Part shown: positions 13,462 through 20,276 of the stretch, one piece after another
Layout of the letters: every line of letters starts with the position of its first letter
How positions within the stretch are numbered: position 1 is the first letter of the stretch
Source of the DNA: Clostridia bacterium
Lineage (GTDB): Bacteria; Bacillota; Clostridia; Christensenellales; Borkfalkiaceae
Length of the DNA: 20,294 nucleotides
Assembly: GCA_017504065.1 (NCBI GenBank)
Contig: JAFVRU010000083.1
Span: forward strand, 1 to 20,294
Direction: 5' to 3'
Notes under the pieces: generated by a model
What the model was told of the DNA's origin: nothing
The model's database searches: none
The model's input: only the letters and a program-made list of their open reading frames with translations
Made by a program: the position numbers and the translations under genes

Positions 13462-15002
13462 GAACGGACGATTTGATATTTTATCAAATTTATCCCAAGA
13501 GTTTTTGCGACTCCGACGGGGACGGCTTGGGGGATATCCAAGGCATTCGCAATAAAATCGAATATTTAAAGGAATTGGGCGTAACCGCGGTTTGGATTAC
13601 GCCCTGTTTTGAAAGCCCCGAAGTGGACAACGGCTACGATATTGCCGATTATCGGAAAATCAAAGCCGAAATGGGCGGTACGGAGCTGTTCAAGAAAATG
13701 CTGGACGAGTTCCACGCAATCGGAATCAAGGTGATCGTCGATCTCGTTGCGAATCATACTTCCACCGAGCACGTTTGGTTTCAGGAATCGAGAAAGAGCA
13801 AAGATAACCCTTATCGAGACTATTATATTTGGCGGGAAACGCCCCCGAACGATTGGGAAAGCACGTTCGGCGGTTCGGCTTGGGAATACGACGAAACTAC
13901 CAAAGAATACTACTTGCATTCGTTTGCGATCGAGCAAGCGGACGTGAATTGGGAAAATCCCAAATTGCGGCAGGAATTTAAAGACATCGTCGATTATTGG
14001 ATGGAAATGGGCGCGGACGGGTTCCGTTGTGACGTGCTCGATCTCATCTCCAAGGATTTGACGAGCAACGAAAACGGCAGCGGGCCGAGATTGCACGAAT
14101 TTATCAAAGAACTGTTCGACCGCGAACCGACGAAGGACGCGTTCACCGTCGGGGAATGTTGGTCGAGCGATAAAAACAACGTCAAACTCTTTTGCGCAAA
14201 GGAAAGAAAGGAGCTGACAACGGTATTTGCATTCCAGCATCTTTGCTTGGATAACGGTCGGTTCTCGACGGTGAAACCCACCTTGAAAGAGCTTTGTAAA
14301 CGTATGGCGGATTGGCAAGAACTCACGCAAGAAGTAGACGTATGCAACACGTCGTTCTTGGAAAATCACGACCAACCGCGCAGCGTCAGCAAGTTCGGGA
14401 ACGATCGGGAATACCGCTATGAAAGCGCGACTTTGCTTGGCGGGCTCGTTCTTTTACAACGCGGCGTACCTTTCTTATTCCAAGGACAGGAAATCGGTAT
14501 GACCAACTCGGAATACACGACGTTTGAACAGTTCAACGACGTGGAATCGGTCAATTACTACCGCTTGAACGAAGGGAAGATCCCGACGGAAGAACGCATC
14601 GCTTGCATGAATTTCGGCGGGCGGGACAATCCCCGTTGTTTGATTCCTTGGACGGACGCGGACAGAAAGAGCTGGATTACCGAGTATCCGAGAAAATCGG
14701 AAATCAACGTAGCGAAAGACTTGCAAGCGGAAAAATCGGTATTTAAGTTCTATCAAAAGCTGATTGCGCTCCGCAAAGCCGAAAAGGCGCTTTCTTCGGG
14801 TACGTTTAAAAAGCTTGCGTTGACGGACGAATATTACGTGTTTGAACGGGCGTACGGGGACGAAAAAATTACCGTGATCTGCGCGTTTGAAACGGGCGCG
14901 GAAAACATGATAGGCGCGTACGACGGCGAAGTGGTATTGAACAACTACGACGGGCTCGGCGAACGGCTGCAACCCTATCAAATCGTAGTCAAAAAGGCGT
15001 AA
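13458..15002 (+). CDS. GH13 alpha-glucosidase (oligo-1,6-glucosidase/dextran glucosidase-like)
   Basis: This 514-residue cytoplasmic alpha-amylase-superfamily enzyme shows the (beta/alpha)8 barrel start QIYPKSFCDSDGDGLGDIQG, region I DLVANHT (94-100), region II GFRCDVLD with nucleophile D191, region III TVGECW with acid/base E232 and region IV FLENHD with D304. The C-terminal beta domain ends at VVLNNYDG. A valine follows the nucleophile (CDV). In this subfamily Val at that position goes with alpha-1,6 specificity and Thr with alpha-1,4, so an oligo-1,6-glucosidase-like activity is favoured; trehalose-6-phosphate or sucrose hydrolysis cannot be excluded. There is no signal peptide. Its ATG overlaps the oxidoreductase stop codon (ATGA), and the next gene starts 3 bases after its own stop. 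Confidence 0.93.
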   Translation: MRTDDLIFYQIYPKSFCDSDGDGLGDIQGIRNKIEYLKELGVTAVWITPCFESPEVDNGYDIADYRKIKAEMGGTELFKKMLDEFHAIGIKVIVDLVANHTSTEHVWFQESRKSKDNPYRDYYIWRETPPNDWESTFGGSAWEYDETTKEYYLHSFAIEQADVNWENPKLRQEFKDIVDYWMEMGADGFRCDVLDLISKDLTSNENGSGPRLHEFIKELFDREPTKDAFTVGECWSSDKNNVKLFCAKERKELTTVFAFQHLCLDNGRFSTVKPTLKELCKRMADWQELTQEVDVCNTSFLENHDQPRSVSKFGNDREYRYESATLLGGLVLLQRGVPFLFQGQEIGMTNSEYTTFEQFNDVESVNYYRLNEGKIPTEERIACMNFGGRDNPRCLIPWTDADRKSWITEYPRKSEINVAKDLQAEKSVFKFYQKLIALRKAEKALSSGTFKKLALTDEYYVFERAYGDEKITVICAFETGAENMIGAYDGEVVLNNYDGLGERLQPYQIVVKKA

Positions 15003-15005
15003 AAA

Positions 15006-15776
15006 ATGAAAAGGTTTTGTTTTACGGTAGACGATAACGTTTGGTTCTTACGGGACTTGACGAGAGAAAATTACACGAGCATTTTCGAGCATCCGTATTT
15101 GGCGGTATACAAGCGTTTGCACGAAAAATACGGTTTGAAAGTGCAGCTCAACCTGTTCTTTTGGACGGAAGGGTTTGCGCTTTCGGAAATGACGGACAAA
15201 TTCCGCAAGGAATGGGAAGAAAACGCCGATTGGCTGAAATTTTCGTTCCACTCCTTAAAAGAAGAAAAGACGTCGTATGAAAAGTGTTCCTATCAGGAAA
15301 CGTACAGCGAAGTTTCCGCGGTGCACGAATCGATCAAACGGTTTGCAGGGGAAACGACGCTCGCAAAAACGACGACGGTGCATTTTTGCTTAGGCTCGCA
15401 GGGCGCGGTGAAAGCGCTCGGGGATTGCGGAATGCAGGGGTTGCTCGGTTTATTCGGCACGAAAGATGACCCGCACACGTCCTACGGCTTGGAAGAAGCA
15501 TACGCGAAGATCGCTCGAAACGGCGGAGTTGCGTATAAAGACGGTATGGCGTTCGCGCCGATCGACGTGATTTTGAATTTAAACTCGCCGCAAGAGAACG
15601 TTCGGGAGTTGGAAGCGTTGATCGATCGGGAAGAAATACATATCATGATCCACGAGCAGTATTTTTATCCGTACTATACGGCGTACCAACCCGATTTTGA
15701 AGAAAAGGTGGAAAGCGCGGTGGTGTTTTTGCAAAACCAAGGCTATACGTCCTGTTTCTTCGAAGAAATGTTATAA
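15006..15776 (+). CDS. Small polysaccharide-deacetylase-like (NodB-fold) protein
   Basis: This 256-residue protein starts with CFTVDDNVWFLRDL. FTVDD resembles the metal-binding TFDD of NodB/carbohydrate esterase 4 enzymes, with D9 and D10. LKFSFHSLKEEK at about 78-89 could provide the histidine ligand, and EEIHIMIHEQYFYPYY lies near the C-terminus. It has no signal peptide or transmembrane helix, so it is cytoplasmic, unlike secreted deacetylases. It is the last gene of the oxidoreductase-GH13 operon, 3 bases after the GH13 stop, and is followed by a strong terminator. I recognise the sequence type as a conserved Firmicutes protein usually left hypothetical. Deacetylation or another hydrolysis of a sugar is a fold-based guess only. 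Confidence 0.6.
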   Translation: MKRFCFTVDDNVWFLRDLTRENYTSIFEHPYLAVYKRLHEKYGLKVQLNLFFWTEGFALSEMTDKFRKEWEENADWLKFSFHSLKEEKTSYEKCSYQETYSEVSAVHESIKRFAGETTLAKTTTVHFCLGSQGAVKALGDCGMQGLLGLFGTKDDPHTSYGLEEAYAKIARNGGVAYKDGMAFAPIDVILNLNSPQENVRELEALIDREEIHIMIHEQYFYPYYTAYQPDFEEKVESAVVFLQNQGYTSCFFEEML

Positions 15777-15781
15777 AAACA

Positions 15782-15814
15782 AAAAGAGCTTTGACGGTTT
15801 GTCAAAGCTCTTTT
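15782..15814. terminator. Bidirectional terminator between the deacetylase-like and PAP2 genes
   Basis: A perfect 14-bp stem (aaaagagctttgac 15782-15795 with gtcaaagctctttt 15801-15814) has the loop GGTTT and T-rich flanks on both strands. It serves the two convergent transcription units. Confidence 0.9.
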
Positions 15815-15827
15815 CGGATTCGTGTTA

Positions 15828-16346
15828 TTAAAGAAAGAAAATGGGGATTCCGAGCGCAACGCCTATCCCCGCGCCGACGAGTAGATCGGCAAGGTAGTGC
15901 GCGGCGACGGAGAACCGAACGTACGCCAAAAACCCGCTCGCCAACAGCAGGAATGCGCCGAATACGGGGAAATGCGCGGTGAACAGCATGGAGATGACGA
16001 ACGCGCTCGCGACGTGGCGGCTGGGAAAGGATTTGTTTTCCCTGCCCGTTTTTTCGATCATCGGCGTGATATTCGCGCCCGTTTCCGCATAGGGTCGGGG
16101 GCGTTCGATTGCGAGCCGCAACACGCTGACAAGGAATAGACAAAACAGGGGAAAGAACAAAGCCGCAATCCATTCCTTTGCCGTGAATGCGTCGTGAAAG
16201 ACCGCATAGACGATCAATAGCGTGTACGCGACGAAAAACAACCAAGAAAAAAGCACGTTACAAAGCAGTAAAGCGTTTTTCAGGTTTGGACGGCGTTCGT
16301 AGATTTCCGCATTTTTTTGATAGAGTTGCGCGTAATTGTATTTCAT
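15828..16346 (-). CDS. PAP2-superfamily membrane phosphatase
   Basis: This 172-residue integral membrane protein has about five hydrophobic segments and the three acid-phosphatase motifs: R-x6-RP (R77 to R84-P85), PSRH (108-111) and R-x5-H-x3-D (R144, H150, D154). These enzymes dephosphorylate lipid phosphates such as undecaprenyl diphosphate or phosphatidic acid on the outer face of the membrane. PSRH in place of PSGH is a common variant. The ATG at 16346 begins the plausible N-terminus MKYNYAQLY; a TTG-started frame from 16382 would run through the promoter. No ribosome binding site precedes the ATG, and the -10 box ends only 7 bases upstream, so the mRNA may be leaderless. The gene is monocistronic between two terminators. 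Confidence 0.88.
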   Translation of the reverse strand: MKYNYAQLYQKNAEIYERRPNLKNALLLCNVLFSWLFFVAYTLLIVYAVFHDAFTAKEWIAALFFPLFCLFLVSVLRLAIERPRPYAETGANITPMIEKTGRENKSFPSRHVASAFVISMLFTAHFPVFGAFLLLASGFLAYVRFSVAAHYLADLLVGAGIGVALGIPIFFL

Positions 16347-16353
16347 AGTTATC

Positions 16354-16382
16354 AGTATACCACAAACGGCGAAATCACGCAA
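16354..16382 (-). promoter_or_regulatory. Promoter of the PAP2 gene, predicted to give a leaderless transcript
   Basis: On the minus strand TTGCGT (16382-16377), a 17-bp spacer and TATACT (16359-16354) are followed after only 7 bases by the ATG at 16346. Transcription would start at or within two bases of the start codon. Confidence 0.65.
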
Positions 16383-16403
16383 GCGTGTACGCGGATATTT
16401 TGA

Positions 16404-16440
16404 AAAAACCCCTTTCGGCGTTGCGCCGAAAGGGGTTTTT
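16404..16440 (-). terminator. Terminator of the EF-G-like gene
   Basis: A perfect 17-bp stem (16404-16420 with 16424-16440; core cccctttcggcg/cgccgaaagggg) has a 3-nt loop and T-runs at both ends. It lies just downstream of the leftward EF-G-like gene and upstream of the PAP2 promoter, insulating the two. Confidence 0.9.
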
Positions 16441-16466
16441 CTAAAGGATAACGTATTATGAAAAAA

Positions 16467-18524
16467 TTATTCTTTCTTAGAATCTGCAATGATCTTATCT
16501 ACGAGCATCGGGGGTACGTCTTCATAGCCCAAGAATTCGGAAACGAATTTCCCGCTGCCACGCGTCAAGGAACGGAGCTCCATGGTATACGTCTTAATTT
16601 CCGCAAGGGGAACTTCCGCCGTGATGATGGAAGTATCGCCTTCCGCATCCGTACCCATGATCCGACCGCGGCGTTTGTTAATGTCGCCCATAACGTCGCC
16701 GAGATAATCCCCGGGAACTGCGATCTTCAAACGGTGAATGGGTTCGAGTAGTACGGGTTTCGCATTCTTCAAGCCTTCCTTGAACGCAATCGAAGCCGCC
16801 ATCTTGAACGACAATTCGTTGGAGTCTACGTCGTGATAGCTTCCGTCGTAGAGAACGGCTTTCACGCCCGTTACGGGATAGCCCGCCAAAGGACCGCTTT
16901 CCATGCTTTCGCGTAAGCCTTTTTCAACTGCGGGGAAGTAGTTCTTGGGAACTGCGCCGCCAACGACTTCTTCTTCGAAAATAAATTCTTCTTCGCAAGG
17001 GGAGAAGCGGATCTTACAATGTCCGTATTGACCGTGTCCGCCCGATTGTTTCTTATGCTTACCTTCCGCGTCCGCGCTGCCGCGAATCGTTTCACGGTAC
17101 GCGATCTTCGGGTCGGAAAGTTTCAAATCTACGCCGTAACGCGCCTTGACTTTCTTTGCCAAAAGTTCAAGTTGAATATCGCCTTGCCCGCCGATGAGCA
17201 GTTCGCCCGTTTCCGTGTTCTTTTCAATCGAGAACGTGTAATCTTCTTCACCGAGTTTTGCAAGCCCCGAGAACACTTTGTCTTCTTCGCCTTTCTTTTC
17301 CGCCGAAACGGACATGAACAACGTGGGCTTCGGGAAATGGATAGGGGAGAAACGGATCTTCGCGCTCGGATCGCAAAGGGTGTCGCCCGTATTGGTGTTG
17401 CCGAGTTTATTCACCGCGCCGATGTCGCCCGCGTACAACGCGTCCACAGCTTCCATCTTCTTGCCGCGGAGCAGATATACTTGCCCGATCCGTTCTTCAC
17501 ATTCCGTATTCGCGTTCCAAACGGTAGAACCGCTCTTTAACACGCCGCGGAAGCTCTTCAAATAGCTCAATTTCCCCGAGAACGGGTCGATCACCGTCTT
17601 GAATACTTGCGCGGCGAACGGCGCGTCGTCTTCGGTACGTACGCTGATGACTTTATCCGCCGATAAATCGTCGGCAAGCGTGTTCAAACGCTCACGCGCT
17701 TGGGGCATGTACGCAACGATTTCGTTCAAAAGGTTGATAACGCCGCGGTTTTGTAAAGCCGAACCCGCCATAACGGGAATGGTATTGACGGCCGCGATCC
17801 CCAAACGGATACCGCGAATGGTTTCTTCCCGCGTAAGCTCGCCCGATTCAAAATACTTATCGAGCAGGAATTCGTCGTTTTCCGCCGCCGTTTCCATAAG
17901 TTGCGCTTTCATTTCTTCCACTTGCCCGAGCATATCTTCGGGAATAGGAATTTCTTGCGGTCCGTTTTCCTTGAACAAATACGCGCGTTCTTGCAAAGCG
18001 TTGATACAGCCTTGCATTTTGCCGCCTTCCATAATGGGAATTTGGATCGGAGCGAGCTTGCCTGCGTATTTCGCTTTCAACGCCTGTACCGTTCCGAAAT
18101 AATCCGCGTTTTCTTTATCCATACCGTTGATGAAAATAATCAATGGTTTCCCAAGCTTCAAGCAATAGTCCACGATCGCTTCCGCGCCGATGGGGATCAC
18201 GCCGTTCGCGCCGATAACGAGCAAAGCTCCGCCCGCCGCGCGCAAACCTTCGTTGCGTTCGCCTTCGAAATCGTAGTAGCCCGGCAAATCGAGCAAATTC
18301 ACTTTGACGTCTTTCCACATTAAATAGGAACAGGACGTATATATGGACATCTTCTTGGCTTTTTCAAGATCGTCGTAATCGCTGACCGTCGTTCCGTCGA
18401 GCACTTTGCCCTGTCTGTCGATCGCGCCGCCGTTAAACAGCATCGCTTCGCATAACGTCGTCTTGCCTTCGCCACTGTGTCCTACAATCGCAATGTTGCG
18501 GATGTTCTCACCTTTGATACTCAT
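16467..18524 (-). CDS. Elongation factor G-like GTPase (EF-G2/FusA2 type)
   Basis: This 685-residue five-domain translational GTPase has P-loop GHSGEGKT (15-22), G3 DLPGYYDF (79-86), G4 region FINGMD (130-135) and G5 region PVMAGSALQN. The EF-G domain IV motif KKQSGGHGQYGHCKI and the domain V motifs KPVLLEPIHRLKI and SLTRGSGKF follow. Housekeeping EF-G has AHIDAGKT, DTPGH and NKMD; GHSG-GKT and DxPGY are typical of the EF-G2/FusA2 paralogues, whose role is less clear (ribosome association or recycling, possibly conditional). The G4 lysine is replaced by glycine here (codons AAC GGT ATG GAT), which is unusual. The start at 18524 is set by AGGGAG and the family N-terminus. A frame reaching 18629 lies in the leader. 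Confidence 0.9.
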   Translation of the reverse strand: MSIKGENIRNIAIVGHSGEGKTTLCEAMLFNGGAIDRQGKVLDGTTVSDYDDLEKAKKMSIYTSCSYLMWKDVKVNLLDLPGYYDFEGERNEGLRAAGGALLVIGANGVIPIGAEAIVDYCLKLGKPLIIFINGMDKENADYFGTVQALKAKYAGKLAPIQIPIMEGGKMQGCINALQERAYLFKENGPQEIPIPEDMLGQVEEMKAQLMETAAENDEFLLDKYFESGELTREETIRGIRLGIAAVNTIPVMAGSALQNRGVINLLNEIVAYMPQARERLNTLADDLSADKVISVRTEDDAPFAAQVFKTVIDPFSGKLSYLKSFRGVLKSGSTVWNANTECEERIGQVYLLRGKKMEAVDALYAGDIGAVNKLGNTNTGDTLCDPSAKIRFSPIHFPKPTLFMSVSAEKKGEEDKVFSGLAKLGEEDYTFSIEKNTETGELLIGGQGDIQLELLAKKVKARYGVDLKLSDPKIAYRETIRGSADAEGKHKKQSGGHGQYGHCKIRFSPCEEEFIFEEEVVGGAVPKNYFPAVEKGLRESMESGPLAGYPVTGVKAVLYDGSYHDVDSNELSFKMAASIAFKEGLKNAKPVLLEPIHRLKIAVPGDYLGDVMGDINKRRGRIMGTDAEGDTSIITAEVPLAEIKTYTMELRSLTRGSGKFVSEFLGYEDVPPMLVDKIIADSKKE

Positions 18525-18673
18525 AAAAAATCTCCCTTTGGTTATATAAAATATTCCGTTCCGTTCGAGTAGATCCGCAAAGCTTTTCCCCGTCGTAGAG
18601 AAAGGGCTTCCCCGTTTCGCCGCTTCCAAGCCTTCGCGCCCGACCGAATGACAACCGAATGATAACTATAATC

Positions 18674-18702
18674 ATTATAATATATTTTTTAACACTTTTC
18701 AA
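18674..18702 (-). promoter_or_regulatory. Promoter of the EF-G-like gene
   Basis: On the minus strand TTGAAA (18702-18697), a 17-bp AT-rich spacer and TATAAT (18679-18674) predict a start near 18667 and a leader of about 143 nt. Confidence 0.8.
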
Positions 18703-18816
18703 GAGTTTTTTTGAACAAAATTAAAAAAATTTTCAAAAATAGTAGATTTTTTTGTATTTTTCGGACATTTTTTCAAAAAGGCGGACGGGAATTGTGCGCA
18801 AGGCGTGAAAACGTCG

Positions 18817-18845
18817 TTGACAAACGGCGGAAAAGGGAGTATAAT
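18817..18845 (+). promoter_or_regulatory. Consensus promoter of the cysteine desulfurase gene, predicted leaderless
   Basis: TTGACA (18817-18822), a 17-bp spacer and TATAAT (18840-18845) are perfect. The -10 box ends only 7 bases before the ATG at 18853, so the transcript should begin at or within two bases of the start codon. Confidence 0.85.
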
Positions 18846-18852
18846 AAAGGCT

Positions 18853-19991
18853 ATGGAAAGGATATATTTCGATCATGCGGCAACGACGTCGCTCGATAAG
18901 GACGTTTTGGAAAAAATGTTGCCCTATTTTTCCGCGGAGTACGGAAACGCCGACTCCCTGCATGCGCTCGGTCGGCAAGCGATGAACGCCGTGGACCAAG
19001 CGCGGGATACGATCGCTCGGCTGATCGGCGCGAAACCCAACGAGATCTATTTTACTTCGGGGGTACGGAAAGCGATAATTGGGCGGTATTCGGCGGTGCG
19101 TACGCGCAAAGACAACTCGGTAAAACGCGGGTAGCGGTGTCCGCGGTGGAGCATCACGCGGTCATGGCGGCGGCGGAGAAGCTCTCGCGGGACGGGTTTG
19201 ACGTTGTGTATTTGCCCGTAACGGAAAACGGAAAAGTCGATCTTGCGGCGGCGAAAGAGCTTTTGACGGACGATACCGCGCTGGTAGCGGTCATGGCGGC
19301 GAATAACGAAACGGGCGCGTTGCAACCTGTTCGGGAGCTTGCCGAGCTTGCGAAAAGCAAGGGGAGTTTATTCTTTACGGACTGTGTGCAAGCCGCGCCG
19401 TATTTGCCTTTGGACGTTGCGGAGTTGGGCGCGGATATGCTGTCGCTTTCGGCACATAAATTCTACGGGCCGAAAGGCTGCGGCGTATTGTATATCAGAA
19501 ACGGAGTAAAGACGGAAAAACTCGTCGTCGGGGGCGAGCAGGAACGCGGCTTACGCGGCGGTACGACCAACGTCCCCGCGGTTGTAGGGCTTGCGGCGGC
19601 GTACGAAAAGACGGTACGGGAGATTGAAACGACGAACGAAAAATTGCGGCGGTTTCGCGCGCTGTTTTTAGACGGCATTTCAGGCTTGGACGGCGTAAAA
19701 ATCAACGGCGACGAAAACGGATTGCCCGCGATTTTGAATTTGTGTTTTGACGGAGTAGAAAACGCGGCGTTCCTGTATAAAATGGATTTACAGGGCGTAT
19801 GCCTTGCGGCGGGTTCGGCTTGCTCGAGCGCGTCGTTGAAGCCTAGCCACGTATTGACGGCGATGGGGCTTTCGGAAACGGAAGCGAAATCGTCGGTGCG
19901 GTTTAGCTTCGGAAAAGACAATACGGAAGCAGAAATTTTACGGGGCGCGGCGCTGACGATGGAAACGGTACGGGCGTTGCGGGAGTTTTAG
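18853..19991 (+). pseudogene. iscS: Cysteine desulfurase (NifS/IscS family), interrupted by a single-base frameshift
   Basis: The frame from 18853 encodes MERIYFDHAATT through NEIYFTSG, then leaves frame and stops at 19134. From about 19062 the -1 frame continues GTESDNWAVFGGAYAQRQLG and on through VEHHAVMAAAE, FFTDCVQAAP, the PLP-lysine motif LSAHKFYGPKG and the catalytic cysteine loop GSACSSAS to the stop at 19991. Adding one base at the G-run 19059-19063 restores a complete protein of 379 residues, normal for the family. It would release sulfur from cysteine as a persulfide for Fe-S clusters or tRNA thiolation. All catalytic residues lie beyond the shift. Everything else is intact, so an assembly or sequencing error, or a very recent mutation, is more likely than decay. 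The downstream ferredoxin gene is consistent with Fe-S function. Confidence 0.9.
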
Positions 19992-20025
19992 ATTGAAAAA
20001 AGTATAAAAATACCGTCGTTTATTC

Positions 20026-20054
20026 TTTACTAATTTTGAAAAACGTGTTATAAT
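20026..20054 (+). promoter_or_regulatory. Promoter of the ferredoxin gene
   Basis: TTTACT (20026-20031), a 17-bp spacer and TATAAT (20049-20054) are seen, with a TGT directly before the -10 box giving an extended -10 element that can offset the weak -35. Confidence 0.75.
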
Positions 20055-20085
20055 ATAGACAATAAATAATTCGGAGGTAAGAACA

Positions 20086-20256
20086 ATGGCACATAGAATT
20101 ACGGACGAATGTATTGCTTGCGGCGCATGCGCGGATACTTGCCCCGTAGGCGCGATCACGTTGGGCGACAACGGGATCTACGTGATCAATGACGACTGCG
20201 TAGATTGCGGCGCTTGCGAAGACGGATGCCCCGTAGCAGCGATCAAAGCGGAATAA
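20086..20256 (+). CDS. 2[4Fe-4S] ferredoxin
   Basis: This 56-residue protein has two clostridial ferredoxin motifs, CIACGACADTCPVGAI (residues 9-24) and CVDCGACEDGCPVAAI (38-53). Each supplies the C-x2-C-x2-C-x3-CP pattern for a [4Fe-4S] cluster. It is a low-potential electron carrier of anaerobic metabolism (pyruvate:ferredoxin oxidoreductase, hydrogenase, Rnf). The length and internal symmetry are exactly those of clostridial ferredoxins. GGAGG at 20073-20077 precedes the ATG with good spacing. The gene has its own promoter and a terminator-like hairpin at the window end, so it is probably monocistronic. Confidence 0.97.
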   Translation: MAHRITDECIACGACADTCPVGAITLGDNGIYVINDDCVDCGACEDGCPVAAIKAE

Positions 20257-20276
20257 TCGAAAAAACACGGAAAAAA

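Larger units (their letters stand above)
18525..18852. other. Intergenic region between EF-G-like and cysteine desulfurase genes: long leader plus divergent promoters
   Basis: No gene is supported in these 328 bases. The left part (18525 to about 18667) is the untranslated leader of the EF-G-like mRNA, with a repeated TCATTCGGT-type element and weak GGCTT/AAGCC pairing but no riboswitch I recognise. The AT-rich right part (about 18664-18780) carries the leftward promoter, and 18817-18845 is the rightward promoter. Confidence 0.7.

Noticed and set aside
16467..18524. Tetracycline-resistance ribosomal protection protein instead of EF-G
   Set aside because: The P-loop GHSGEGKT, the DLPGYYDF motif and the domain IV pattern fit EF-G2/FusA2. 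Tet(M)-type features were not seen.
18508..18702. Minus-strand 64-codon frame in the EF-G leader as a possible leader peptide
   Set aside because: It has no ribosome binding site, its possible starts lie in or before the -10 box, it runs into the EF-G coding region in another frame, and no regulatory codon runs are seen.
18853..19134. Short independent protein ending at 19134, and a separate gene starting with GTG at 19137
   Set aside because: Together they form one colinear NifS/IscS protein once a single base is added. The GTG at 19137 has no ribosome binding site and falls inside a conserved region.
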